Position numbers and translations under genes: made by a program. A stretch of DNA of 11,485 nt from an uncultured Phascolarctobacterium sp. (GTDB lineage Bacteria > Bacillota > Negativicutes > Acidaminococcales > Acidaminococcaceae): the NCBI GenBank assembly GCA_949287345.1, contig CASEGD010000042.1, positions 1 to 11,485 of the forward strand, written 5' to 3'. Below are positions 1 to 7,374 of this stretch, in pieces (the stretch's first letter is position 1; every line of letters begins with the position of its first letter). The notes under the pieces are model-generated. The model was not told the DNA's origin. It did no database searches and worked only from the letters and a program-made list of their open reading frames with translations.

Positions 1-23
1 AAATGCTTGGCAACAAAAAATAA
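1..23 (+). CDS. Possible C-terminal end of an upstream gene
   Basis: A TAA at 21-23 closes a reading frame that enters from the left edge; the visible codons are Met-Leu-Gly-Asn-Lys-Lys. The stop lies 30 bp before the codA start, which is the spacing expected of an operon partner. In Enterobacteria codA follows the cytosine permease gene codB, so a permease end is a reasonable guess, but seven codons cannot identify a family. The other two forward frames are also open across this edge, so the choice of frame is itself an inference. Confidence 0.25.
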
Positions 24-53
24 CCGGTTTTACACAGAAAGGACGGAAATACT

Positions 54-1292
54 ATGCTGCTGCAAAAACTTTATCTGGCAAACGCCACGGAAACGGTGGA
101 TATCCGCGTAACGGACGGCAAATTTGAAGCCATTGCGCCACAGCTTGAGCCGCTGCCCGGCGAAGAAGTTGTTGCGGACTGCGCCGGTAAAATGGTGCTG
201 CCGCCGTTTATCGAATCCCATGTGCATCTGGATACCTGCCTGACCGCAGGCCGTCCGCACTGGAACCTTTCCGGCACGCTGTTTGAGGGCATTCAGCGCT
301 GGGAAGAATATAAACCCTTCCTTACTAAAGACGAAGTTAAGGAGCGCGTCAACAAGGCTATCCGCTTGCAGGCGGGCAACGGCATTCAGTATGTGCGCAC
401 TCACGTGGATATTAACGACCCGAAGTTGACCGCGTTGCAGGCGATTTTGGAGCTGCGCGATGAGGTGAAGGATTACATTGATATTCAGATTGTTGCCTTC
501 CCGCAGTACGGCATTTTAAGCTATCCGCACGGGCGTGAGCTGCTTGAAGAAGCGCTGAAAATGGGCGCCGATGCTGCCGGTGCAATTCCGCACTTTGAGT
601 TTACGCGCGAATATTCGGTGGAATCGCTGAATATTTGCTTTGAGCTGGCGCAGAAATACGGCAAGTTGATTGACATTCACTGCGACGAGATTGACGACGA
701 GGCTTCCCGCGGATTGGAAACTGTGGCGGCGCGCGCTTACGAAACCGGCATGGGCGATATGGTAACGGCTTCGCACACTACGGCAATGCACAGCTACAAC
801 AACGCTTATATGATTCGTTTGATGCGTTTGCTGAAACTGTCGGGCATCAACTTTGTTGCTAATCCGTGCGTTAACGTACATTTGGGCGGGCGCGTTGATA
901 CTTACCCGAAACGCCGCAGCATGACGCGCGTAAAAGAGCTTACTGCAGAAGGCTTGAATGTTTCCTTCGGTTCGGACGACATTTTTGACCCGTGGAACCC
1001 GCTGGGCAACGGCAAAATGCGCGACCAGGTATTTATGGGGCTGTATGCGGGGCATATGCTCGGTTATGAGGAAATCTGCAATTCCTATAAATTTGTTACG
1101 GAAAACGCGGCGCGTACTTTGCACCTTGGCGACGCTTACGGCATTGCCGAAGGCAAGGACGCAAACTTTGTAATTCTGGATGCCGAAAACTGGTACAATG
1201 CACTGAATTATGACGTGCCGGTACTGCGCAACTACCGCAAAGGCAAACTGATTGCTTCCACCGCGCCTGTTGATAAGAAAGTATTTTTTTAA
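54..1292 (+). CDS. codA: Cytosine deaminase (amidohydrolase family)
   Basis: This gene encodes a metal-dependent cytosine deaminase, converting cytosine to uracil and ammonia in pyrimidine salvage; the enzyme is cytoplasmic. The 412-aa protein resembles Escherichia coli CodA along nearly its whole length. Shared blocks include SGTLFEGI near residue 73, RTHVD near 115, GAIPHFEFTREY at 176-187, HCDEIDDE at 209-216, TASHTTAMHSYN at 238-249 and FDPW at 311-314. By alignment from memory, metal ligands are His56, His58, His209 and Asp308; Glu212 and His241 are catalytic and Gln151 contacts substrate. The residue just before the Asp308-Asp309 pair is Ser307, where E. coli CodA has His. The start is supported by an AAGGACGG ribosome site ending 7 bp upstream. 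No promoter is visible in the 53 bp before it, so it is probably transcribed with an upstream gene outside the window. A related amidohydrolase specificity (for example isoguanine) cannot be fully excluded. Confidence 0.93.
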   Translation: MLLQKLYLANATETVDIRVTDGKFEAIAPQLEPLPGEEVVADCAGKMVLPPFIESHVHLDTCLTAGRPHWNLSGTLFEGIQRWEEYKPFLTKDEVKERVNKAIRLQAGNGIQYVRTHVDINDPKLTALQAILELRDEVKDYIDIQIVAFPQYGILSYPHGRELLEEALKMGADAAGAIPHFEFTREYSVESLNICFELAQKYGKLIDIHCDEIDDEASRGLETVAARAYETGMGDMVTASHTTAMHSYNNAYMIRLMRLLKLSGINFVANPCVNVHLGGRVDTYPKRRSMTRVKELTAEGLNVSFGSDDIFDPWNPLGNGKMRDQVFMGLYAGHMLGYEEICNSYKFVTENAARTLHLGDAYGIAEGKDANFVILDAENWYNALNYDVPVLRNYRKGKLIASTAPVDKKVFF

Positions 1293-1322
1293 TTACAATT
1301 ATATTAAAGCAAAATAAAAATA

Positions 1323-1468
1323 GCCAAAGGATTATGCTGTAAAGCGGCAGACAAAAACTGCGGCGGCAAAATTTAGGGTGATAACTTTCGGGAGCACGGT
1401 CGCGAAGCCCGGGCGGAATCGGAGGAGCCGCAGCATTTTTGCGCCGCTGCGACAGTATAACCTTTGGC
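1323..1468. repeat. 146-bp imperfect palindrome, candidate intergenic repeat or structured element
   Basis: The two ends are inverted repeats. GCCAAAGG (1323-1330) pairs with CCTTTGGC (1461-1468). After a one-base bulge, 1332-1340 pairs with 1452-1460, with one G-U wobble. Further in, AGCGGC (1343-1348) pairs with GCCGCT (1443-1448), AAAAA (1353-1357) with TTTTT (1436-1440), and CTGCGGC (1358-1364) with GCCGCAG (1427-1433). Each arm is about 42 nt with small bulges; the interior (1365-1426) is GC-rich and mostly unpaired. The element lies between the ends of two convergent genes. It is GC-rich while its flanks are AT-rich. Size, position and palindromic form recall ERIC-like or MITE-like intergenic repeats, but only one copy is visible and no target-site duplication is evident. 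It contains no convincing gene. A structured 3' UTR of codA is the main alternative. Confidence 0.6.
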
Positions 1469-1482
1469 GGTTGATGAGTAAA

Positions 1483-1522
1483 AAAAAGCCAAAGCATTGT
1501 TTAAACAGTGCTTTGGCTTTTT
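1483..1522. terminator. Bidirectional intrinsic terminator between codA and rarA
   Basis: The arms AAAAAGCCAAAGCA (1483-1496) and TGCTTTGGCTTTTT (1509-1522) are perfect reverse complements around a 12-nt centre that can itself pair almost completely. The hairpin has an A-run on its left and a T-run on its right, so it reads as a rho-independent terminator on either strand. On the minus strand it lies 12 bp past the rarA stop. On the plus strand it also stops transcripts from codA about 190 bp after that gene ends. Confidence 0.85.
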
Positions 1523-1534
1523 GTGTGTTATGGG

Positions 1535-2860
1535 TTATTTGGGGCTGTGCTGTTTTTTCCAGCATTTTATTTCATCAAGGCGGGCTTTAACGCGCGCTTC
1601 AAGTCCTTGAGTGGTGGGGTTATAGTAAGTTGTGCTGAGCAGCGAATCCGGCAGGCACTGCATGTTGGTCAGTTTGTCAGCGGTGTTATGCGCATACTGG
1701 TAGCCTTTGCCGTAGTTCAGTTCCTGCATCAGTTTTGTCGGTGCGTTGCGGATAACAAGCGGCACCGGTTCTGCCAGCATTTTGGCAGCGTCGCGCTTGG
1801 CGTGCTCATACGCCATGTACAGCGCGTTGGATTTTGGTGCGACAGACATATACACAACGGCCTGCGTTAAATGTACGCTGCATTCCGGCATGCCTATAAA
1901 GTGGCACGCCTGATAAGCGGCAACGGCAATTTCCAGCGCTTTGGGGTCGGCAAGCCCGATATCTTCGCTGGCAAAACGTGTTACGCGCCGCGCGATGTAC
2001 AGCGGGTCTTCGCCAGCTTCCAGCATGCGCGCCAGCCAGTAAACGGCGGCGTCCGGGTCGCTGTTGCGCATGGATTTGTGCAGCGCGGAAATTAAATTGT
2101 AATGTTCTTCGCCGGTTTTATCATACAGCAGCGATTTTTTGGATGTGCATTGCTCCAGCGTTTCGCGTGTTACCGTCGTTGCGCCGCTGTTATCAACATC
2201 GCCGTTCAAAACAGCCATTTCCAGAGTGGAAAGCGCCGTCCTCGCGTCGCCGTTGGCAAACACGGCAATCATTTCCAAAAGTTCGTCATCAATGTTTATC
2301 TGCTGGCTGCCGAAGCCTTTTTCATCGGTGAGCGCACGTTTTAAAAGCTGTACCAGTTCGTCCGTTTTCAGTTCCTGCAAAACAAAAACCTTGCAGCGGG
2401 AAAGTAGTGCGCTGTTAACTTCAAACGAAGGGTTTTCCGTCGTTGCGCCGATTAAAATAATGCTGCCCTTTTCGACAAACGGCAAAAAGGCGTCCTGCTG
2501 CGCTTTGTTAAAGCGGTGTATTTCGTCCACAAAAACGATGGTCTTTTCACCGCACTGGCGGTTTCCCTCTGCCTTTTGCATTACGGCGCGTATCTCTTTA
2601 ATGCCGCTGGTTACGGCAGAAAAATCTATAAAAGCGGCTTTTGTTGTGTTGGCTATTATCCGCGCCAGCGTGGTTTTGCCGACGCCGGGAGGACCCCAGA
2701 AAATCATGGAGGAAATCTGGTCGCTTTCAATTAAGCGGCGCAGCACTTTGCCCCTGCCCAAAAGGTGCGTCTGACCTACGTATTCGTCAAGCGTTTGCGG
2801 GCGCAGGCGTGCGGCCAGCGGCTGGGATAAATTGTTTTCAAACAGCGTTAAGGTTTCCAT
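1535..2860 (-). CDS. rarA: Replication-associated recombination protein A (AAA+ ATPase, RarA/MgsA family)
   Basis: The product is a cytoplasmic AAA+ ATPase of the RarA/MgsA/WRNIP1 family, related to clamp-loader and RuvB ATPases, which acts at stalled or damaged replication forks. The protein is 441 aa, the usual family length. Visible motifs: Walker A GPPGVGKT at 56-63, Walker B VFVDEIHRF at 109-117, sensor-1 region GATTENPSFEVN at 138-149, a likely arginine finger in LLSRC (Arg155), and sensor 2 in GDARTAL (204-210). The C-terminal half carries the family blocks ARRVTRFASEDIGLA (290-304) and LNYGKGYQYAHN (381-392). The chosen start (ATG at 2858-2860 on the minus strand) has GGGAGG 7 bp upstream. 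An in-frame ATG seven codons earlier overlaps the predicted -10 box, so it would not be in the transcript. The gene is a single transcription unit, convergent with codA and divergent from the efflux operon. Confidence 0.95.
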   Translation of the reverse strand: METLTLFENNLSQPLAARLRPQTLDEYVGQTHLLGRGKVLRRLIESDQISSMIFWGPPGVGKTTLARIIANTTKAAFIDFSAVTSGIKEIRAVMQKAEGNRQCGEKTIVFVDEIHRFNKAQQDAFLPFVEKGSIILIGATTENPSFEVNSALLSRCKVFVLQELKTDELVQLLKRALTDEKGFGSQQINIDDELLEMIAVFANGDARTALSTLEMAVLNGDVDNSGATTVTRETLEQCTSKKSLLYDKTGEEHYNLISALHKSMRNSDPDAAVYWLARMLEAGEDPLYIARRVTRFASEDIGLADPKALEIAVAAYQACHFIGMPECSVHLTQAVVYMSVAPKSNALYMAYEHAKRDAAKMLAEPVPLVIRNAPTKLMQELNYGKGYQYAHNTADKLTNMQCLPDSLLSTTYYNPTTQGLEARVKARLDEIKCWKKQHSPK

Positions 2861-2879
2861 AATTTCGCCTCCCACCGCC

Positions 2880-2908
2880 ATTATAATTCGGCAGGCGGAT
2901 TAGTGCAA
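2880..2908 (-). promoter_or_regulatory. Sigma-70-type promoter of rarA
   Basis: Read on the minus strand, TTGCAC (plus coordinates 2903-2908) is followed by 17 bp and a perfect TATAAT (2880-2885). Transcription would begin about 7 bp further, just before the GGGAGG ribosome site, leaving a short leader. This layout supports the downstream ATG as the rarA start. Confidence 0.75.
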
Positions 2909-2949
2909 GACGGTTTTACATAATTGTTGCAATTGCGCGGCGTTTTTAT

Positions 2950-2979
2950 TTGCGAAGGTAGCAAAAAAAGTTATATAAT
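2950..2979 (+). promoter_or_regulatory. Predicted promoter of the RND efflux operon
   Basis: TTGCGA (2950-2955), an 18-bp spacer and TATAAT (2974-2979) precede the adaptor gene by 35 bp. A second TATAAT at 2980-2985 and TATATT at 2994-2999 are alternatives in the same AT-rich stretch, so the exact -10 element is uncertain. The -35 element lies 41 bp from that of the divergent rarA promoter. Confidence 0.55.
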
Positions 2980-2988
2980 TATAATAAC
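2970..2988. promoter_or_regulatory. Possible operator: GTTAT-N9-ATAAC inverted repeat over the efflux promoter
   Basis: A 19-bp interrupted inverted repeat, GTTAT (2970-2974) and ATAAC (2984-2988), covers the predicted -10 region. Efflux operons are commonly repressed by TetR- or MarR-type proteins bound at such sites, but no regulator gene is present nearby. The region is so AT-rich that the symmetry could be chance. Confidence 0.22.
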
Positions 2989-3014
2989 TACATTATATTG
3001 ATTGGAGAACGGAC

Positions 3015-4133
3015 ATGGATTGGCACAACCGCAACATGAAAATTTTAATCGGCATTTGCATTGCCGTTGTTTTAATAGTTTGCTACCGCATTTTTGATAA
3101 TATCCAGACGGAGCGCGAACGCGCGGAACGCATGAGCCGCGTGCAGGCGGTGGCTGTTGTTACGGCGCGGCCGGAACGCCGGACGATTGTGCCGGATTTG
3201 GAGTTCAGCGGCAGCCTTGACCCTGAATGGCAGGCTGATGTTGCCGCCAAGGTTGACGGGCGTGTGGAGCGCGTGTATGTTAACGAAGGCGACCGCGTAA
3301 CCAAAGGGCAGGTGCTGGCGGAGCTGGAACAGCGCGACACCGACGCAAGCTTACTTGAGGCACGCGGCAATTACATGGACGCGCAGACCAGTTTGCGCAA
3401 GGCTGAGCGTGACCTTGAGCGTTACAGCAAGCTGTACGAGCAGGGCGCGGTTTCGCAGCAGGTTGCCGATGATTACGCTTTTGCGCGCGATAATGCGGCG
3501 GCAAAACTGGAGGCGGCGCGCGGCACTTTGCAGGCAATGGAATCGCAGTCAGCAGGCACGGTTATTGTGGCACCGGCGGACGGTATCGTTGCCAAACGCT
3601 ATCATCAGGAAGGCTATTACGCAACGGCAGGTACGCCGCTGTTCGCTGTGGCGGATATCAGCGTGCTGAAAACCGTTATCAATATTCCGGAAGGCAATAT
3701 CAGCGGCGTGGCAGTGGGTAACGAAGCGGAAATTGATTTGCCTGCTTTTGCCGGGCATAAAATTATCGGCAAAATAACGCGCATCGCCCCGGTGGCGGAT
3801 TTACCGGCGCACACCTTTGCGGCGGAAGTAAGCGTGGACAACACGGAAGGGCTTTTGGCGGGAGTTTTTGCAACGGTGCGCTTAACGGCACAGCCGAAGG
3901 AAAACGTGCTGACGATACCTGTACACGCTATTGTAATGCGCGACGACCAGAAAACCGTTTACGTTGTTAACGAAGATAATACCGTGCGCCGCCAGGTGCT
4001 GGACATTGGCTATTTTGACGATAAGATTGCCGAAGTTTTAAGCGGCTTAAGCGGCGGCGAAGTAATTGTAACCGAAGGGCACAATAAGCTGCGCGAGGGC
4101 AGCAAGATAGTTACGGACAAGGCAGGTAATTGA
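3015..4133 (+). CDS. RND efflux periplasmic adaptor subunit (membrane fusion protein, HlyD/AcrA-like)
   Basis: The product is the periplasmic adaptor that links an inner-membrane RND pump to an outer-membrane channel. The 372-aa protein starts with a hydrophobic anchor (about 9-25) and has no good lipobox, so it is probably held by an N-terminal helix rather than a lipid. The domains follow the usual order. A first lipoyl half spans about 72-105 (AKVDGRVERVYVNEGDRVTKG). An alpha-helical hairpin spans about 108-178, rich in Ala, Glu and Arg. The second lipoyl half follows (IVAPADGIVAKR, 184-195). A beta-barrel covers roughly 215-290 and a membrane-proximal domain runs from about 297 to the end (LTIPVHAIV). 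The start has GGAG 7 bp upstream; a second Met at codon 8 lacks such a site. The stop is 2 bp before the pump's ATG, which indicates translational coupling. Substrate cannot be told from sequence alone. Confidence 0.92.
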   Translation: MDWHNRNMKILIGICIAVVLIVCYRIFDNIQTERERAERMSRVQAVAVVTARPERRTIVPDLEFSGSLDPEWQADVAAKVDGRVERVYVNEGDRVTKGQVLAELEQRDTDASLLEARGNYMDAQTSLRKAERDLERYSKLYEQGAVSQQVADDYAFARDNAAAKLEAARGTLQAMESQSAGTVIVAPADGIVAKRYHQEGYYATAGTPLFAVADISVLKTVINIPEGNISGVAVGNEAEIDLPAFAGHKIIGKITRIAPVADLPAHTFAAEVSVDNTEGLLAGVFATVRLTAQPKENVLTIPVHAIVMRDDQKTVYVVNEDNTVRRQVLDIGYFDDKIAEVLSGLSGGEVIVTEGHNKLREGSKIVTDKAGN

Positions 4134-4135
4134 TT

Positions 4136-7100
4136 ATGATAGGTACTTTTATCCGCCGGCCGGTTTTTACCACCATGCTTGTTTTGCTGCTGGTGGTATT
4201 CGGCATCCGCTGCTACCCGGAAATCGGCGTTGACCTGAACCCTGACGTTGACATGCCTATCGTCAGCGTGCGCGTAACCTACGACGGCGCGTCGCCGGAG
4301 GAAATGGAAACGCTTATTACAAAACCGATAGAAAACCGCGTCAGCCAGGTTGCGGGCTATAAAACGATATCCAGCACGGTACTGGAAGGCTACAGCGAAA
4401 CGGTACTGGAGTTTAACATGGGCATTGACCCGCAGGATATGGCGAGCGAAGTGCGCGAGAAGGTTGCCAGTGTGCGCAACCGCCTGCCGGACGATATCGA
4501 CGAGCCTGTTGTACAGACGGTTGATTTAACTTCGCAGTCCATTGTTGCCTATACCTTTTCGTCCGATTCGCGCAGCCGCGGTGAAATCCGCCGTTTGATT
4601 GAGGACAGCATCCTTGACGAGATGCAGATGGTTGAAGGCGTTGCCGAAGTAACGGCAGTCGGCGCCAGCCAGCGCGTTATCCGCCTTGTGGCGAAACCCG
4701 ACAAGCTGATGGAATACGGCATTTCGTTTCAGGATTTGCTGGAAAAGGTAGACGATGAGAACTACAACACGCCGGGCGGCAAGGCTAAGAACCACGATAT
4801 GGAAATTACCGTGCGCACGATTGGCAAGTATAACAGCATCGATGACGTGAAGAAGGTTGTTATTGCCAATCATGACGGCAGGGCTGTGTACATCAGCGAC
4901 GTGGCGGACGTTATTGACGGCTGGGAGGACGAAGATACCTTTGCCAGCGCTAACGGCGTGCCCTGCGTTATGACCTTTGTGCGCAAGCAGAGCAAAACCA
5001 ACACGGTTGACGTTACCGACCGCGTTAACGCCAAAATGGAAGAACTGAAGCAGCGCGTTATCCCGCCGGACATTAAGGTTGATATCGTGCGCGACCAGTC
5101 CACCTACGTGCGCGAAAATATCGCCGACGTGTGGAACACGATTTTCTTCGGCGGTGCGCTGGCGCTGTTTATTACTTATATGTTCCTTGGCAACTTCCGC
5201 GCTACGGTTATCGGCGGCCTGTGCATACCGACTTCCATTATAGCCACCTTCTTTATGATGAAGGCACTGGATTTTACGCTGAATAATATGTCGCTGATGG
5301 CATTGAGTTTGGCGGTAGGCATTTTGATAGACGACGCGATTGTAGTTATCGAAAATATTTTCCGCCACATCGAAATGGGCAAAACGCCGTTTGTGGCGGC
5401 TAAAGAAGCGACGGAAGAAATTTCCCTGGCAATACTTGCAACTTCGCTGTCCTTAATGGCGGTGTTTGTGCCGGTCGGCAGCATGGGCGAAATTATCGGC
5501 CAGTATTTTAAACAGTTCGGCTTGACGGTTGCCTTTGCCATTGCGTTTTCCACGCTGGTAGCGTTTTCGCTGACGCCGATGGTTTCCGCCTACTGGATTA
5601 AGGAAGAAAAGCCGGGCGAAAGCCACCGCAACAAATATGTGCAGCTTGCGCTGGATAAATTTGAAAACGGCTTCCAGATTTTCCGCGGGCTGTATAACGG
5701 CATTATGGAAGCGGCGCTGAACAACCCGAAAAAGATTATCGCAGCGGGCTTTGTTTCGCTGGCGTTAAACCTTGTGCTGCTGCCGTTTGTCGGTACGGAA
5801 TACCAGCCGACGTATGACAGCGGCGAATTCAGCGTTAAATTTAAAGCGCCGATCGGTACCAGCATGGAAAAGACCGTACAGCTGGCAACGCCTTTGCAGC
5901 AGGCGATTACCGACATGCCGGAGGTAAAAATAGCGGCGCTCAATATCGGCAACGGGCGTAACCCTGTTAACCAGGGCTCGATTGATATCCGTTTGATACC
6001 GAGCAATGAACGCGAGCGCACCATGCAGCAGATTATGGACGATTTGCGTGCCGATGTGCGCAATGTTGAAGGCCTGAGCGTTACCGTCGTTTCCAATCAG
6101 GGGCGCGGGCGCGGCGACAGCCGACCGGTGCAGATTGGCCTGCGCGGCAGCGATATTAAGCAGCTGAAAGAATATGCTTTGGAACTGGCTGATTTGGTAC
6201 GTAAGGTGCCGGGCGCAACTGACGTAGATATCTCCGACAGCGACGAGCAACCGGAAATTTTGATTAAACTTGACCAGGCGCGCGCCAGCCTGTTGGGGCT
6301 TGATTCCTATTCCGTCGGCGAAGTTGTGGAAATGGCGTTCATGGGTAAAAGCACCGGCAACAGCTTCACCATCGGCGATAACGACTACGATATTATTTTG
6401 CAGCTGCCGCAAAGCAAACGCACCGATATCAACGATGTTAAAAACCTGCGCGTATCGTCGCCGGACGGCAAATTCATCCGCCTTGGCGATATTGCCGATA
6501 TTACTTTGGGCAGCGGCCCGACCCGTATTGAACGCGAGGACAAGCAGCGCCAGATTGTGGTGTATGCCAATACGGTAGGCACTTCGCCGGGCGAGCTGAT
6601 TACCAAAATACAGAACGAACTGATACCAAGCATGAACCTGCCGCAGGGCTACAATTACAAGCTGATTGGCGAGGCGGACACGATGGCGCGCTCGTTTAAT
6701 GAAATTGTAAAGGCGATTGTGCTGGCGGTTGTGGTTGTGTACATGGTGCTGGCGGCGCAGTTTGAAAGCTTCAGCCAGCCGGTTATCATTATGGCGTCCT
6801 TGCCGTTTGCCATTGTGGGCGCGGTGCTGGGCCTTTTAATGGCGGGGCAGACGGCCAACATGATGAGTATGATTGGCTTTACCATGCTGCTTGGTCTGGT
6901 AACAAAAAATGCAATTTTGTTAATTGACTATGCCAACCAGCAGCGCGAAAAGGGCATGGATATCCGCAGCGCGACTTTGGAAGCCTGCTCGCTGCGTTTG
7001 CGTCCGATACTTATGACAACGCTGTCTACCATTTTAGGCATGCTGCCGATTGCGATGGGCATCGGCGAAGGCGCGGAGCTGCGCCAGTCGATGGGCGTTG

Positions 7101-7222
7101 TTCTGGTCGGCGGTTTGGTAACTTCCACGCTGCTGACGCTTTTGGTTGTGCCGGTTGTGTACATGCAGTTTGAACAGTGGAAAGCAAAGCACTATAAACC
7201 CGCCGGAGAGGCGCAGGCATAA
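4136..7222 (+). CDS. RND efflux transporter, inner-membrane pump (HAE1/AcrB-like)
   Basis: The product is a proton-driven inner-membrane pump of the resistance-nodulation-division superfamily, exporting drugs, detergents or similar amphiphiles through the adaptor encoded just upstream. At 1028 aa it has normal family length and looks intact. The N-terminus reads FIRRPVFTTMLVLLLVVFG (first membrane helix). TM4 carries the proton-relay pair Asp399-Asp400 in VGILIDDAIVVIENI. TM10 carries Lys924 in GLVTKNAILLIDYA, and a matching Arg956 lies in RLRPILMT, as in AcrB. Large periplasmic loops occupy roughly 30-330 and 550-855. These relay residues and the TM4 sequence fit the HAE1 type better than the heavy-metal (CzcA) type. 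An in-frame TTG six bases upstream is only 3 bp from the GGCAGG ribosome site; the ATG at 4136 sits 9 bp away and is preferred. No outer-membrane factor follows, so a TolC-like protein must come from elsewhere. Confidence 0.95.
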   Translation: MIGTFIRRPVFTTMLVLLLVVFGIRCYPEIGVDLNPDVDMPIVSVRVTYDGASPEEMETLITKPIENRVSQVAGYKTISSTVLEGYSETVLEFNMGIDPQDMASEVREKVASVRNRLPDDIDEPVVQTVDLTSQSIVAYTFSSDSRSRGEIRRLIEDSILDEMQMVEGVAEVTAVGASQRVIRLVAKPDKLMEYGISFQDLLEKVDDENYNTPGGKAKNHDMEITVRTIGKYNSIDDVKKVVIANHDGRAVYISDVADVIDGWEDEDTFASANGVPCVMTFVRKQSKTNTVDVTDRVNAKMEELKQRVIPPDIKVDIVRDQSTYVRENIADVWNTIFFGGALALFITYMFLGNFRATVIGGLCIPTSIIATFFMMKALDFTLNNMSLMALSLAVGILIDDAIVVIENIFRHIEMGKTPFVAAKEATEEISLAILATSLSLMAVFVPVGSMGEIIGQYFKQFGLTVAFAIAFSTLVAFSLTPMVSAYWIKEEKPGESHRNKYVQLALDKFENGFQIFRGLYNGIMEAALNNPKKIIAAGFVSLALNLVLLPFVGTEYQPTYDSGEFSVKFKAPIGTSMEKTVQLATPLQQAITDMPEVKIAALNIGNGRNPVNQGSIDIRLIPSNERERTMQQIMDDLRADVRNVEGLSVTVVSNQGRGRGDSRPVQIGLRGSDIKQLKEYALELADLVRKVPGATDVDISDSDEQPEILIKLDQARASLLGLDSYSVGEVVEMAFMGKSTGNSFTIGDNDYDIILQLPQSKRTDINDVKNLRVSSPDGKFIRLGDIADITLGSGPTRIEREDKQRQIVVYANTVGTSPGELITKIQNELIPSMNLPQGYNYKLIGEADTMARSFNEIVKAIVLAVVVVYMVLAAQFESFSQPVIIMASLPFAIVGAVLGLLMAGQTANMMSMIGFTMLLGLVTKNAILLIDYANQQREKGMDIRSATLEACSLRLRPILMTTLSTILGMLPIAMGIGEGAELRQSMGVVLVGGLVTSTLLTLLVVPVVYMQFEQWKAKHYKPAGEAQA

Positions 7223-7243
7223 TTTAAAATTTAAGTTTTTAAC

Positions 7244-7269
7244 GGCTCTGCCATGTGCAGGGCCTTTTT
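7244..7269 (+). terminator. Intrinsic terminator of the RND efflux operon
   Basis: GGCTCTGC (7244-7251) pairs with GCAGGGCC (7257-7264), with one G-U pair, around a 5-nt loop, and is followed by five T residues. It lies 21 bp after the pump's stop codon and ahead of the next promoter. Confidence 0.85.
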
Positions 7270-7291
7270 GTTTATTTATTTACAAAACCGC

Positions 7292-7321
7292 TTGTGCCGC
7301 CGCGCCAAAATCCTGTATAAT
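7292..7321 (+). promoter_or_regulatory. Sigma-70-type promoter of the Na/Pi cotransporter gene
   Basis: TTGTGC (7292-7297), an 18-bp spacer and a perfect TATAAT (7316-7321) lie after the preceding terminator. The start point would be near 7328, giving a leader of about 47 nt with no obvious riboswitch. Confidence 0.65.
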
Positions 7322-7374
7322 AAATGTAAAATACAAGTAAAAACCATGTTAAACAGCAAAGCGGGGGAGGACTT

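Noticed and set aside
516..1124. A 202-codon minus-strand frame inside codA
   Set aside because: It overlaps the conserved catalytic core of codA and shows no family features.
1096..1590. Short frames on both strands crossing the codA-rarA intergenic region
   Set aside because: They run through the palindrome and terminator, overlap neighbouring genes and have no plausible ribosome sites; they are explained by GC-rich repeat sequence.
2139..2774. A 211-codon plus-strand frame opposite rarA
   Set aside because: It is Ser- and Lys-rich shadow text antisense to the RarA ATPase core, with no ribosome site or domain.
4526..5368. A 280-codon minus-strand frame inside the RND pump gene
   Set aside because: It is a shadow of conserved pump sequence including the TM4 Asp pair, with no domain of its own.
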